Position numbers and translations under genes: made by a program. Positions 1 through 8,164 of a stretch of DNA of 64,000 bases are shown in pieces. The notes under the pieces were generated by a model. That model ran no database searches, was not told the DNA's origin, and saw only the letters and a program-made list of their open reading frames with translations. How positions within the stretch are numbered: the first letter of the stretch is position 1; each line of letters begins with the position of its first letter. The stretch is from Planctomycetota bacterium. Lineage in GTDB: Bacteria > Planctomycetota > Phycisphaerae > Phycisphaerales > UBA5793. The DNA lies in contig JABFGK010000001.1 of NCBI GenBank assembly GCA_013112555.1, positions 1,586,581-1,650,580 on the forward strand. The letters are read 5' to 3'.

Positions 1-2488
1 GGATCGTGCGCTGCCGGATGTGCGTGACGGTCTGAAGCCGAGCCAACGGCGAATCCTGGTGGCCATGAACGATCTGAACCTCGGCCCCCGCTCGAAGCAC
101 CGGAAGTGTGCCAAGATCTGTGGCGACGTTTCCGGCAACTACCACCCCCACGGTGAAGGTGTGATCTACCCGACGCTGGTTCGATACGGCCAGGGTTGGG
201 TGATGCGCGTCCCGCTGATCGACAAGCAGGGCAACTTCGGGTCGATCGACGGCGATCCCCCGGCGGCGATGCGGTATACCGAGGCCCGGATGGCCGGGGC
301 TGCAGCCGACATGCTCGAGGATTTGAAACTCGATACCGTCGATTTCAAACCCAACTATGACGAGACGCGCAATGAGCCGGTTGTGCTGCCGAGCAAGTTC
401 CCGAACCTGCTGGTCAATGGCTCGACGGGCATTGCCGTCGGGATGGCCTCGTCGATCCCCCCCCACAACCTCACTGAAGTCTGCAACGCGATCGAAGCAG
501 TCATTGACGATCCGGCACTGACGCTGGATCAGTTGATGGCGATTATCCCCGGCCCGGACTTCCCGACCGGCGGCATCATCTGTGGGACGGCCGGCGTTCG
601 TAAGGCCTACGGCACCGGCCGGGGCCGGCTCACGCTTCGTGGGCGCATGCACACCGAGGAGACTGCCAAAGGGCGGCAGCAGTTGGTCATTGACGAAATC
701 CCGTACCACCTGGTGCAGAATACGGTCATTGACAAGATCATCGATGCCGTCAAGTCGGAGAAGATCAAAGACATCACGAATGTGCGCAACGAGTCCGGCC
801 GTCGCAGCCGCACTCGGATCGTCATTGAGTTGAAACGGGCTGCCGATCCCGATGTCGTCGAGAATCAACTGTACCAATACACCCCACTGCAATCGACGAT
901 CTCGATTATTAACATTGCGCTGCTTCACCGTCAGCCGCGCACGCTGAGCCTTCGTCAGATGATCGACTGTTACATTGATCACCGCATTGAAGTGATCATG
1001 AGACGGACGTCGCATCTGCTCAAGGAGGCTCGAAAGAAGGCTCACGTACTCGAGGGCCTGATTTACGCCGTGTGCGACATCGACGAAGTGATTGCCCTGA
1101 TCCGGGCCAGCCGTACCCGCGAGGAGGCGATTCAGGCCCTGATGGTGCGCCCGTTCCGTATTGCGAATGATCACCCGTACAGTGCCTCGCTGCCCGAGCG
1201 GTTGTTGGCTGCGGCCCAGACTGAAAACGGCGTGGCCCTGAGCCGGACCCAGGCCGAGGCAATCGGCCGACTGCAGTTGATTCAGTTGGTCGGATTGGAA
1301 ATCGAGAAACTGGTCAACGATTACCGCGAACTCGTCACGCAGATCGAGGACTACGAGTCGATCATTGAAAGCAAGCAGCGCAAACTCGACATCATTCGCG
1401 AAGATGTGCGCGAGATTCGACAGAAGTACGGGACGGAGCGGCTCACGGAGATCGGGCACGCAGTCACTGACCTTGACCTCGATGATCTCATCATGGAGGA
1501 AGAGGTCGTGGTGACGATCAGCCACGAAGGGTATGCGAAACGGGTACCGGTTGATACCTACCGTGAGCAGCGGCGTGGCGGTCGAGGAATCAAGGGGTCC
1601 GAGTCGAAACAAGAGGACTTCACTGAACACCTCTTTGTCTCATCAACGCACGATGATCTGCTCTGCTTTACTGATACCGGGCGCGTGTTCAAACTCAAGG
1701 TCTATGCCATCCCTGCCATGAGCCGCACGTCAAAGGGTCGGGCCATCGTCAATCTGCTGGACCTCAGACCGGGTGAGAAGGTTCGTGCGTTCCTGACGGT
1801 GCGCGACTTCGAAAAGGGTGAGGACTTCATCACCTTCGCGACAACGCGCGGGATCGTCAAGCGGACCGCGCTGAAGGACTATCGAAACGTCCACCGAGCC
1901 GGGATCATTGCGGTGACCCTCAAGGACGATGATCACCTCGTCGGGGTGTTGCACACGAGCGGCGAAGACGATCTGCTGCTGGCGACTCGCAAGGGCATGG
2001 CCATCCGCTTCAACGAGAAGGATGTCCGTGTGATGGGCCGGAACGCAGCCGGCGTCAAGGGGATTGCATTGGGCACCGGCGATGAAGTCGTCGGCCTCGT
2101 CCTGGCAGACAGCACCCGGGATCTCCTGACCGTGACCGAGAACGGCTATGGCAAACGGACCGACATGGAGGAGTATCTGGTCCAGTCAGAGCAGGGCCTG
2201 CGCACGCAGAGTCGGGGCGGCAAGGGCCGGATCGACATCAAGACGACGAAGCGGAATGGGGATGTTGTCGCCGTCATCGGGGTACACGAAAGCGACGGGG
2301 TGATTGCCATGAGCGAATCGGGCATGGTGGTTCGGATGCCGGCCGGCTCGATCAGCCGTATAGGGAGAGCGACCCAGGGGGTGCGGGTCGTGAACCTCAA
2401 AAAAGAAGACCGGCTTATCTCTGTAGCGCGCATTCTTGAATCAGATTTGAATGGGAACGGAAACGGGAACGGGGAAGAGCAAGCATAA
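1..2488 (+). CDS. gyrA: DNA gyrase subunit A, 5' truncated by window edge
   Basis: Breakage-reunion subunit of DNA gyrase, which introduces negative supercoils together with GyrB. The frame is open from base 2 and begins DRALPDVRDGLKP, so only a few dozen N-terminal residues lie outside the window; a GTG at 20 is internal, not the start. Seen: the active-site tyrosine in AAMRYTEAR, the NFGSIDGD stretch, a GyrA box RRGGRGIKG, and C-terminal beta-pinwheel repeats up to about residue 800. The C-terminus ends in an NGNGNGN tail encoded by a short repetitive tract near 2450-2475. In the quinolone-contact region HPHGEGVIYP, Gly and Pro stand where E. coli has Ser83 and Asp87. gyrB lies 55 kb away, so the two subunits are not in one operon. 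ParC is the alternative, but the GyrA box favours GyrA. Confidence 0.95.
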   Translation, partial: DRALPDVRDGLKPSQRRILVAMNDLNLGPRSKHRKCAKICGDVSGNYHPHGEGVIYPTLVRYGQGWVMRVPLIDKQGNFGSIDGDPPAAMRYTEARMAGAAADMLEDLKLDTVDFKPNYDETRNEPVVLPSKFPNLLVNGSTGIAVGMASSIPPHNLTEVCNAIEAVIDDPALTLDQLMAIIPGPDFPTGGIICGTAGVRKAYGTGRGRLTLRGRMHTEETAKGRQQLVIDEIPYHLVQNTVIDKIIDAVKSEKIKDITNVRNESGRRSRTRIVIELKRAADPDVVENQLYQYTPLQSTISIINIALLHRQPRTLSLRQMIDCYIDHRIEVIMRRTSHLLKEARKKAHVLEGLIYAVCDIDEVIALIRASRTREEAIQALMVRPFRIANDHPYSASLPERLLAAAQTENGVALSRTQAEAIGRLQLIQLVGLEIEKLVNDYRELVTQIEDYESIIESKQRKLDIIREDVREIRQKYGTERLTEIGHAVTDLDLDDLIMEEEVVVTISHEGYAKRVPVDTYREQRRGGRGIKGSESKQEDFTEHLFVSSTHDDLLCFTDTGRVFKLKVYAIPAMSRTSKGRAIVNLLDLRPGEKVRAFLTVRDFEKGEDFITFATTRGIVKRTALKDYRNVHRAGIIAVTLKDDDHLVGVLHTSGEDDLLLATRKGMAIRFNEKDVRVMGRNAAGVKGIALGTGDEVVGLVLADSTRDLLTVTENGYGKRTDMEEYLVQSEQGLRTQSRGGKGRIDIKTTKRNGDVVAVIGVHESDGVIAMSESGMVVRMPAGSISRIGRATQGVRVVNLKKEDRLISVARILESDLNGNGNGNGEEQA

Positions 2489-2666
2489 CCATCCTGCTCG
2501 CAGCGGGTTCGGTCCCAGGGGCCGATTGCCGGCATGGCGGTTGTGACCGGGAGCGAAATTCATCCGGTGAGGCCATTTCTTTCAAAACCTATCCGGTTCG
2601 TCTATCGAATGTCACAGATTTGTGGTACGCTGTGGTTTTTGAGACGTCTCCTTCAGGAGTAGCGGC

Positions 2667-3044
2667 ATGTCCGTGACACAGTGGTCAGAGCAGATTCTTC
2701 TGGCCGAACTTCAAGATGAGCCGGCCTTCAGCGACGAGTTGGAGGCCCTGATTGAGCAGATTCACGGGTCAACGGCCAAGCAGGACGTCGTCCTGAACAT
2801 GCAGGGCGTTTCGTTCCTCAATAGTTCGAATATTGCGCAACTGCTCGAACTTCAGCAGCGCATGACCGAAAAGGGCCTCACGCTCAGGCTCTGTGCTGTG
2901 AACCAGCGCATTTACTCCGTGCTTCAGATCACTGGGCTGGACAAGTTCTTCCAGATTGAGTCCGATACGGCCAGCGCTCTGGCAGCACTGCAATTGCTCA
3001 GCCCGGATTCCACTGATGCCGAGGAGTCAGGCCGCACCACCTGA
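2667..3044 (+). CDS. STAS-domain protein (anti-sigma factor antagonist family)
   Basis: Single STAS domain protein of 125 residues, the fold of SpoIIAA/RsbV. The likely role is protein-protein switching, by binding a kinase/anti-sigma factor or an ABC transporter ATPase. The start is ATG 2667 with an AGGAG seven bases upstream. The segment FLNSSNIAQL aligns with the usual (L/M)DSSG(L/V) phosphosite loop, but Asp is replaced by Asn and Gly by Asn, so phosphorylation control is uncertain. The C-terminal 20 residues are acidic and probably disordered. It lies 178 bases after gyrA and 79 bases before an ABC ATPase gene on the same strand. No anti-sigma kinase is adjacent. Confidence 0.8.
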   Translation: MSVTQWSEQILLAELQDEPAFSDELEALIEQIHGSTAKQDVVLNMQGVSFLNSSNIAQLLELQQRMTEKGLTLRLCAVNQRIYSVLQITGLDKFFQIESDTASALAALQLLSPDSTDAEESGRTT

Positions 3045-3123
3045 ACCGGCGTTTTTCCCCTCAACTCACAGTCTCGACAGCGGTACACTGTGTCCGAGCC
3101 GGTCACAGACCCTGCATTGAATC

Positions 3124-3933
3124 GTGAATCCGAATATGATCCACCAGTCCCAACGATCCGAACACGCATCGCCCCCTTCTCCCACTGTCGAACGCGGCAT
3201 CGTGGGTCTGTGTGATGCGAGCAAGACATACTACAAGCCCGACGGTTCGGTGCTCGTCAACGCCCTCATGGAGGTGAATGTCACGATCCAGGCCGGCGAG
3301 TATGCGGCGATTATGGGTGCATCAGGAAGCGGCAAATCGACCCTGCTCAACGTCCTGGGATGTCTGGATCGGCTGACGAATGGGCAGTACTACCTTGATG
3401 GTGCCGACGTGGCCCAAATGGACGATGCCAGTCTGTCGAGAGTGCGTGGCCGAAAGATCGGGTTTGTCTTCCAGGCGTTCAACCTGATCTCCTCGCTGAC
3501 CTTGCTCGAAAACGTTGAAGTCCCGTTGTTCTACCTGGGCGTCCATCGCGCCGAGCGGGTTCGCAAGGCGCGCGAACTTCTTGATATGGTCGGTCTGTCC
3601 GATCGTCTTGATCATCGGCCCTCCGAGTTGTCCGGCGGGCAACAGCAGCGCGCGGCCATTGCCCGGTCACTCGTGAATGACCCGGCCGTGATTCTGGCTG
3701 ATGAACCGACCGGGAATCTTGATTCTGTGACCGGTCAGTCCGTCCTCGGGATTTTCGACAAACTCCATGCCCGTGGGTTGACGATCCTCATGGTTACGCA
3801 CGACCCGAACATCGCCGATCGCTGCGAGCGTGTGATCCGGCTCAAGGATGGTCGCCTCGAGTCGGATGTTGTGTCACGCCGGACCGGCATTCTTAAGGAC
3901 CGGCAGCCCGAGGCCGCCCCCGCCACGACGTAA
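3124..3933 (+). CDS. ABC transporter ATP-binding protein, LolD/MacB type
   Basis: Cytoplasmic ATPase of an ABC exporter or lipoprotein-release complex. Seen in order: Walker [11 protein letters not shown]-loop FQAFNL, signature LSGGQQQR, Walker [13 protein letters not shown] and switch His in VTHD. The EPTGNLD sequence and the length (about 270 residues) are typical of the LolD/MacB/FtsE group (family knowledge). The start is GTG 3124 or ATG 3136; neither has a strong ribosome site. The N-terminal 35 residues precede the domain and look disordered. No FtsX/MacB-type permease gene follows: ruvC is next, so its membrane partner must be encoded elsewhere. Confidence 0.88.
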   Translation: MNPNMIHQSQRSEHASPPSPTVERGIVGLCDASKTYYKPDGSVLVNALMEVNVTIQAGEYAAIMGASGSGKSTLLNVLGCLDRLTNGQYYLDGADVAQMDDASLSRVRGRKIGFVFQAFNLISSLTLLENVEVPLFYLGVHRAERVRKARELLDMVGLSDRLDHRPSELSGGQQQRAAIARSLVNDPAVILADEPTGNLDSVTGQSVLGIFDKLHARGLTILMVTHDPNIADRCERVIRLKDGRLESDVVSRRTGILKDRQPEAAPATT

Positions 3934-4010
3934 CCGATGGTTGATCGCCTCCTGCTGCAGTGCGAGTCTGTATCACCCTGCCCAGCGGGACGCCCTACGA
4001 TGGGACAGGA

Positions 4011-4511
4011 ATGCGCATACTTGGAGTCGATCCCGGCCTGCGGTTCACAGGGTATGGATGCGTGGAGACATCCGGTTCTGATTCTGCGCGCTTTCCGTTT
4101 GACCCGAACCTGGTCGAAGCCGGCGTCCTGAAACTGCCTCACCGCGACCCGATTCATGACCGACTCGTCACACTGCATGCCGACCTGCTTGAGTTGCTCG
4201 GTCGACTGAAGCCGGACTGCGTGGCAGTCGAGAAGTTATATGCTCACTATGCCCACCCAACGACTGCCATCAAGATGGGCCATGCACGGGGCGTGATCCT
4301 GCTGACGGCTTCCGAGGCGGGGTATGAGTTGCGAGAATTGGCTGCCACGGAGGTCAAGAAATCAGTGACAGGCAATGGGCACGCCAGCAAGCAGCAGGTT
4401 CGGTCGGCAGTTCAGGCAATTCTCGGCGTGACCGAACAACTTGAGCCACTGGACGTATCAGACGCCCTGGCGATTGCGATCACGACGTTGACACGAATGG
4501 GCACTGAATGA
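4011..4511 (+). CDS. ruvC: Holliday junction endonuclease RuvC
   Basis: Resolves Holliday junctions during recombinational repair with RuvAB. The start is placed at ATG 4011 because the family begins with MRILGVDPG, seen exactly here; a longer frame from 3960 has no homologous sequence. Catalytic acidic residues are visible at Asp7 (GVDPG), Glu in AVEKLY, and the C-terminal Asp pair region DVSDALAIA. The AIKMGHARG segment and the ATEVKKSVTGNGHASK DNA-binding stretch are also present. At 166 residues it has the usual length. ruvX follows on the same strand; ruvA and ruvB are not in the window. Confidence 0.93.
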   Translation: MRILGVDPGLRFTGYGCVETSGSDSARFPFDPNLVEAGVLKLPHRDPIHDRLVTLHADLLELLGRLKPDCVAVEKLYAHYAHPTTAIKMGHARGVILLTASEAGYELRELAATEVKKSVTGNGHASKQQVRSAVQAILGVTEQLEPLDVSDALAIAITTLTRMGTE

Positions 4512-4618
4512 CGATCTCCCATTGGGCCTCTGACGCCCCTGCAAGTCGAATCAGCCTACACTCTCAGGCTGCCTCGCAGCGGTTGATGACCCCTGTAACA
4601 CTGACGGTTCGAGGAACC

Positions 4619-5080
4619 ATGCGCTATCTGTGTTTTGACATCGGTGATCGAAGAACGGGCGTGGCCGTCGGCGACGACGAGACCCGGATTGCCTCCCCCG
4701 TCGGCTCATTTGAAGCCCGCTTTCGGCCCAATGACCCGATCGACCGGCTCCTTGATACGCTGATTTCATCCGTCAACGACCATCAGCCTGATGCGATCGT
4801 GCTCGGACTGCCGCTGAACATGGATGGGACGCACGGGCCACAGGCACGACGGATTATCGCATTGGCTGAGCAGTTGGCTCGTCGGATCAGCCTCCAGATT
4901 CGACTTCAAGATGAGCGGCTCACGTCGTTTGAGGCGGACCAGCAGATGGCCCGCTCCGGACTGACCCATCAGCAGAAGAAGTATCGCCGCGATGCACTTG
5001 CTGCTGCCGCGACGCTGCAGGACTTCCTTGACTCCAGTGACCACGCGAGCAATATGGGGCACGGCCGGGATCGGGATTGA
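4619..5080 (+). CDS. ruvX: YqgF/RuvX family nuclease (16S rRNA 5'-end maturation / putative Holliday junction resolvase)
   Basis: RNase H-like fold protein of 153 residues. The family is implicated in pre-16S rRNA processing and was earlier called a putative Holliday junction resolvase. Start ATG 4619 gives MRYLCFDIGDRRTGVAVGD, the family's N-terminal metal-site strand, and a GAGGAA lies just upstream; the open frame reaches back to 4508 without family sequence. Also seen: AIVLGLPLNMDGTHGPQA, the DERLTSFEA motif and a C-terminal DALAAAATLQDFL helix. It lies about 107 bases after ruvC, and the next gene starts about 40 bases on, so an operon is likely. Confidence 0.9.
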   Translation: MRYLCFDIGDRRTGVAVGDDETRIASPVGSFEARFRPNDPIDRLLDTLISSVNDHQPDAIVLGLPLNMDGTHGPQARRIIALAEQLARRISLQIRLQDERLTSFEADQQMARSGLTHQQKKYRRDALAAAATLQDFLDSSDHASNMGHGRDRD

Positions 5081-5121
5081 CCGAACCTCTCCTCCCCTAT
5101 CCCCTTACTCACAGATTTGAC

Positions 5122-5646
5122 ATGACTTCACTCTTTCGCATGCTCGCCAGTTCGAACCTGATGCTGCTGGTCATTGTGGCCATCGGCGGTCATCTGGTTG
5201 ATCCCGGCGGGCCGCGGCGGGCCGGGTTCGACGTACTCGTGATCCTGGCGACCGTCTATTGCGCTCTGGTCCACTCCATCGTCTATACCTACTTCATTGC
5301 AGCCGGTAAGTACATTCAATCGGCCATGGAGGATCACAATCTCGGTTGCGAATCGCACCTGGTCCGTGCCAAAGCCAACAAGAAGATGTCATTTCGATAT
5401 GTCTTATTGGCAATCCTGGCAACGATGACGGCTGCGTTTCTGTACTACGCCGGGAATCCGGTTCGTGGTGACGGGGCGATCTCCCCATGGTGGGCTGCTG
5501 CCGGCACCTATGTGGCTCTGGCGGTCAATATCATGGCGATCCCCTTTGAATGGAAGTACATCCGGGCCAACAGCGTCCTTACCAAAGAAGTGACCAATGG
5601 GGTCCAGCAAGCCGGCCAGGTGGCCCCGGCAGTGAAGGCGGAGTGA
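5122..5646 (+). CDS. Integral membrane protein of unknown function
   Basis: A 174-residue protein with about four predicted membrane segments: SNLMLLVIVAIGGHL, VLVILATVYCALVHSIVYTYF, YVLLAILATMTAAFLYY and YVALAVNIMAIPFEW. ATG 5122 is preferred over a TTG at 5077 that overlaps the ruvX end. No catalytic motif is evident, and I do not recognise the family. Its stop overlaps a GTG that could begin the next gene, so the two are probably translated together. Confidence 0.7.
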   Translation: MTSLFRMLASSNLMLLVIVAIGGHLVDPGGPRRAGFDVLVILATVYCALVHSIVYTYFIAAGKYIQSAMEDHNLGCESHLVRAKANKKMSFRYVLLAILATMTAAFLYYAGNPVRGDGAISPWWAAAGTYVALAVNIMAIPFEWKYIRANSVLTKEVTNGVQQAGQVAPAVKAE

Positions 5647-5654
5647 CACTCGCG

Positions 5655-6566
5655 ATGCTTCTACACCACATCATCACAGCGTTGCTTGTTGCGGTCGCAC
5701 CGGCGGCTCTCACACGAGGTGGCGGCGAGTTCAGTTCATCACCCCCACTGCTCGATGCGCTCTGCGAACCGGAGTGCAGCCATCAGCCGGTATTGAACCA
5801 GGAGCCGGATGAGGACCCGGAGTCGATCGAGACGGTTGAGGATCTGCTTGATGCACTCGAATCGGCGGACGCCGATCTTGCTTCGTTTTCTGCGGTCGTC
5901 AAGTACATCAAAGAGGACCTGTTGCTCGACGACGTTCAGGAGCGGCGTGGGACGCTGTATTACCGGGTCGCCCCGGAAACGGCCCAGCGTCAGTTTGCGG
6001 TTCTGTTCACACGCCTGCGATTCGGCAAAGAGTGGCACGACGACCTGAAAGACTATGTGTTTGACGGGCGTTTTCTGATCGAGCGACTTCACCAGGAGCA
6101 TCAGTTTTTCAAGCGTGAGGTCGTTCGGCCCGGCGAGACGTATGACCCGCTGTCCATCGACGGCCCGTTTCCCCTTCCGATCGGTCAGAAGAAGGCCGAT
6201 CTGCTGCGACGCTTTGAGGCGACTTTGCTCGACCCATCGACCGAGGGCCGACTGGCCGGCAACTACCACATGCTCCTGACGGCTCGCGACCGATCCGATG
6301 ATGATCGGCTCGAGACCGTGGAACTGTGGTACGATCGGGAAACGCTGCTCCCAACCAAAGCCGTCGTGACGGAGAAGACGGGAGATCTCAGCACGGTCGA
6401 GTTGGCGAATCCCGCACGGAACCCTGCCGAGCTCGATCAATCGGTCTTCAGTACGCAGACTCCGGACCCGCTCGACGGGTGGACGATTGAAATCAGCCAT
6501 CTGAGTCCTGAACAAGGGGGCCTGGGGCACTCTCAGAAGCCTCGCCCGGGGGATGACGGCCAATAA
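5655..6566 (+). CDS. Secreted LolA-like (outer-membrane lipoprotein-sorting fold) protein
   Basis: About 303 residues, with an N-terminal signal sequence (MLLHHIITALLVAVAPAALT). The mature part starts with an acidic linker and then shows the pattern of LolA-like or DUF-type lipid-carrier folds: LEDLLDALESADADLASFSAVVKYIK-like helix, 'RRGTLYYRVAPE', 'DYVFDGRFLIERL', and a late 'LETVELWYDRETLLPTKAVV' strand pair. Such proteins bind lipids or lipoproteins in the periplasm (family knowledge). The exact substrate is unknown. The start may be GTG 5643, which overlaps the preceding stop, or ATG 5655. Confidence 0.68.
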   Translation: MLLHHIITALLVAVAPAALTRGGGEFSSSPPLLDALCEPECSHQPVLNQEPDEDPESIETVEDLLDALESADADLASFSAVVKYIKEDLLLDDVQERRGTLYYRVAPETAQRQFAVLFTRLRFGKEWHDDLKDYVFDGRFLIERLHQEHQFFKREVVRPGETYDPLSIDGPFPLPIGQKKADLLRRFEATLLDPSTEGRLAGNYHMLLTARDRSDDDRLETVELWYDRETLLPTKAVVTEKTGDLSTVELANPARNPAELDQSVFSTQTPDPLDGWTIEISHLSPEQGGLGHSQKPRPGDDGQ

Positions 6567-6710
6567 CCCTGGCATGCTGCAGGATTGATCTGGCCGGCCG
6601 ACTTCTTTTTCATTCCATCTGAACGTGCTGTCGCGTAAAATGGCACTGCTCGCAATGACTCCGGTGGTCTGCGGGGCGTGTGTCATTTTCGTATTGAAGG
6701 AGGGCTGGGA

Positions 6711-8150
6711 ATGCTGAGCCGACGATCTGTAAATGTGTCACGTATGGCAGTGGCAGCCCCCCTGCTGCTGCTACTGATGGCAAGTTCGGCAGCCGGGCAA
6801 TCGACTGAACCCGCTGTCTTCATCACGACGTACCCGAACGCCACCCAGGGCAAGATTACATCGTTCACGATGGCAGACGACGGCATGCTCACTCTGGTCG
6901 GTGTCTATGACACATCCGATACCGGGGCACAGACCATCAGCCTGGCACCGGATGGTCGGCATCTGGCCATGGCCCATGGCACGGCGAACGGCCAGGTGGA
7001 GCAACTGGACATCTTTGCGATCAACAGTGATGCGACGCTGTCGTTTGTACTCACCGAATTGGTCCCGGACAGCCCGCTTGACGTGGCCTGGCTTCGAAGC
7101 GATCTGCTGGCCGTCGTGCAGACGGACTTCCCGAGCACCGTCGGGATATACGCGTTTGATGAAGTTAACGCAACACTGATCGAGATCGATCGTGAGGACT
7201 CGGGATCGTTCAGCAGTAACGTCATCAGCCACCCGCACGGCCGATACGTCTTCGTGAATGATTCGAGCGGCAACAAGGTGTCAGCCTTTGAGGTCAGCGA
7301 TGTCGACGGAACGATTACGCCGACCGCTGCCTCTGCGACGAGCGGCATGTACCCGCTGGGAATGGGTACGACTTCCACCGGAGGCAGGCTGTATGTCGGC
7401 GGCGGGATCAGCGGGGGCGGTGATAAAGTGCACGGCTATGCAGTCTCGTTTGACGACGGCTCGCTGACGGCCTTGCCCGGCAGCCCGTACACATCGCCCG
7501 GCGATTCCCCCAAACTGGCGGTGGCTACACCGGACGATCGGTACCTGTTTGTCGGGCACGGCTCCGATGCGACGGTTCGGTCGTTCCGCATCGAGTCGGA
7601 CGGTTCCATTACCAGCCTCGGCCGCTCGTTTGACATCGGATTGCAGGGCACGCTCGGTGACATTGCCATGCTGGACGATTACATGCTCGTGACCGACAAC
7701 TCATCGGCCGTCGATGGGAAGTCCGGCGTGTATGTCTTCCGTGTTAACTCGGACGGGTCCTTTTCAATGGTCGGCTCCGATCTGTTTGATACGCAGACCT
7801 CGACGCCGAATACGATGGCTGTCTGGAATCCTGAAACCGGGATGTATCTCGACTCATCGCCGCTAATCGGCGGGACGCAGGCTCGGTTCGAAGTGACCGG
7901 AGCCGGCAACGCGCAGGACACGGCGCTTGTATATTCGTTGGCCGGTCCCGGGCGCACGCCGCTGTATGGGCAGGGCATTACGTTGGGGCTCCTGCTTCCG
8001 ATCGAGTTGATCAGCGTCAAGACGTCGGATGCAACGGGGTTCGTCGCATGGAATCGAACGATCCCGTCCAAAGCGTCCGGGCGCACCGTCTGGATGCAGG
8101 CAGCACAGGCCGGCCGTGTGAGCAACGTGATCGGTCGATCGGTGCAGTAG
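6711..8150 (+). CDS. Secreted lactonase-like seven-bladed beta-propeller protein
   Basis: The 479-residue protein has a signal peptide (ending near ASSAAGQS) and repeated strands of the type 'FAINSDATLSFVLTEL', 'YAVSFDDGSLTALPGSPY', 'FRIESDGSITSLGRS' and 'FRVNSDGSFSMVGSDL'. This is the signature of the 6-phosphogluconolactonase/YVTN-like propeller family. Start ATG 6711 has AAGGAGGG eleven bases upstream. The last 100 residues ('SSPLIGGTQARFEVTGAG...') look like a separate beta-sandwich. Enzyme activity cannot be inferred; many secreted members have no known substrate. Confidence 0.78.
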   Translation: MLSRRSVNVSRMAVAAPLLLLLMASSAAGQSTEPAVFITTYPNATQGKITSFTMADDGMLTLVGVYDTSDTGAQTISLAPDGRHLAMAHGTANGQVEQLDIFAINSDATLSFVLTELVPDSPLDVAWLRSDLLAVVQTDFPSTVGIYAFDEVNATLIEIDREDSGSFSSNVISHPHGRYVFVNDSSGNKVSAFEVSDVDGTITPTAASATSGMYPLGMGTTSTGGRLYVGGGISGGGDKVHGYAVSFDDGSLTALPGSPYTSPGDSPKLAVATPDDRYLFVGHGSDATVRSFRIESDGSITSLGRSFDIGLQGTLGDIAMLDDYMLVTDNSSAVDGKSGVYVFRVNSDGSFSMVGSDLFDTQTSTPNTMAVWNPETGMYLDSSPLIGGTQARFEVTGAGNAQDTALVYSLAGPGRTPLYGQGITLGLLLPIELISVKTSDATGFVAWNRTIPSKASGRTVWMQAAQAGRVSNVIGRSVQ

Positions 8151-8164
8151 CAGGTCGTCGAGTT

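Noticed and set aside
2655-3933. STAS protein plus ABC ATPase as an MlaB-MlaF pair
   Set aside because: The ATPase has the LolD/MacB pattern (EPTGNLD, long LSGGQQQR) rather than that of MlaF, and no MlaD is near.
5739-6686. 315-codon antisense frame over the LolA-like gene
   Set aside because: No domain, no ribosome site; sense strand has a signal peptide and consistent operon context.
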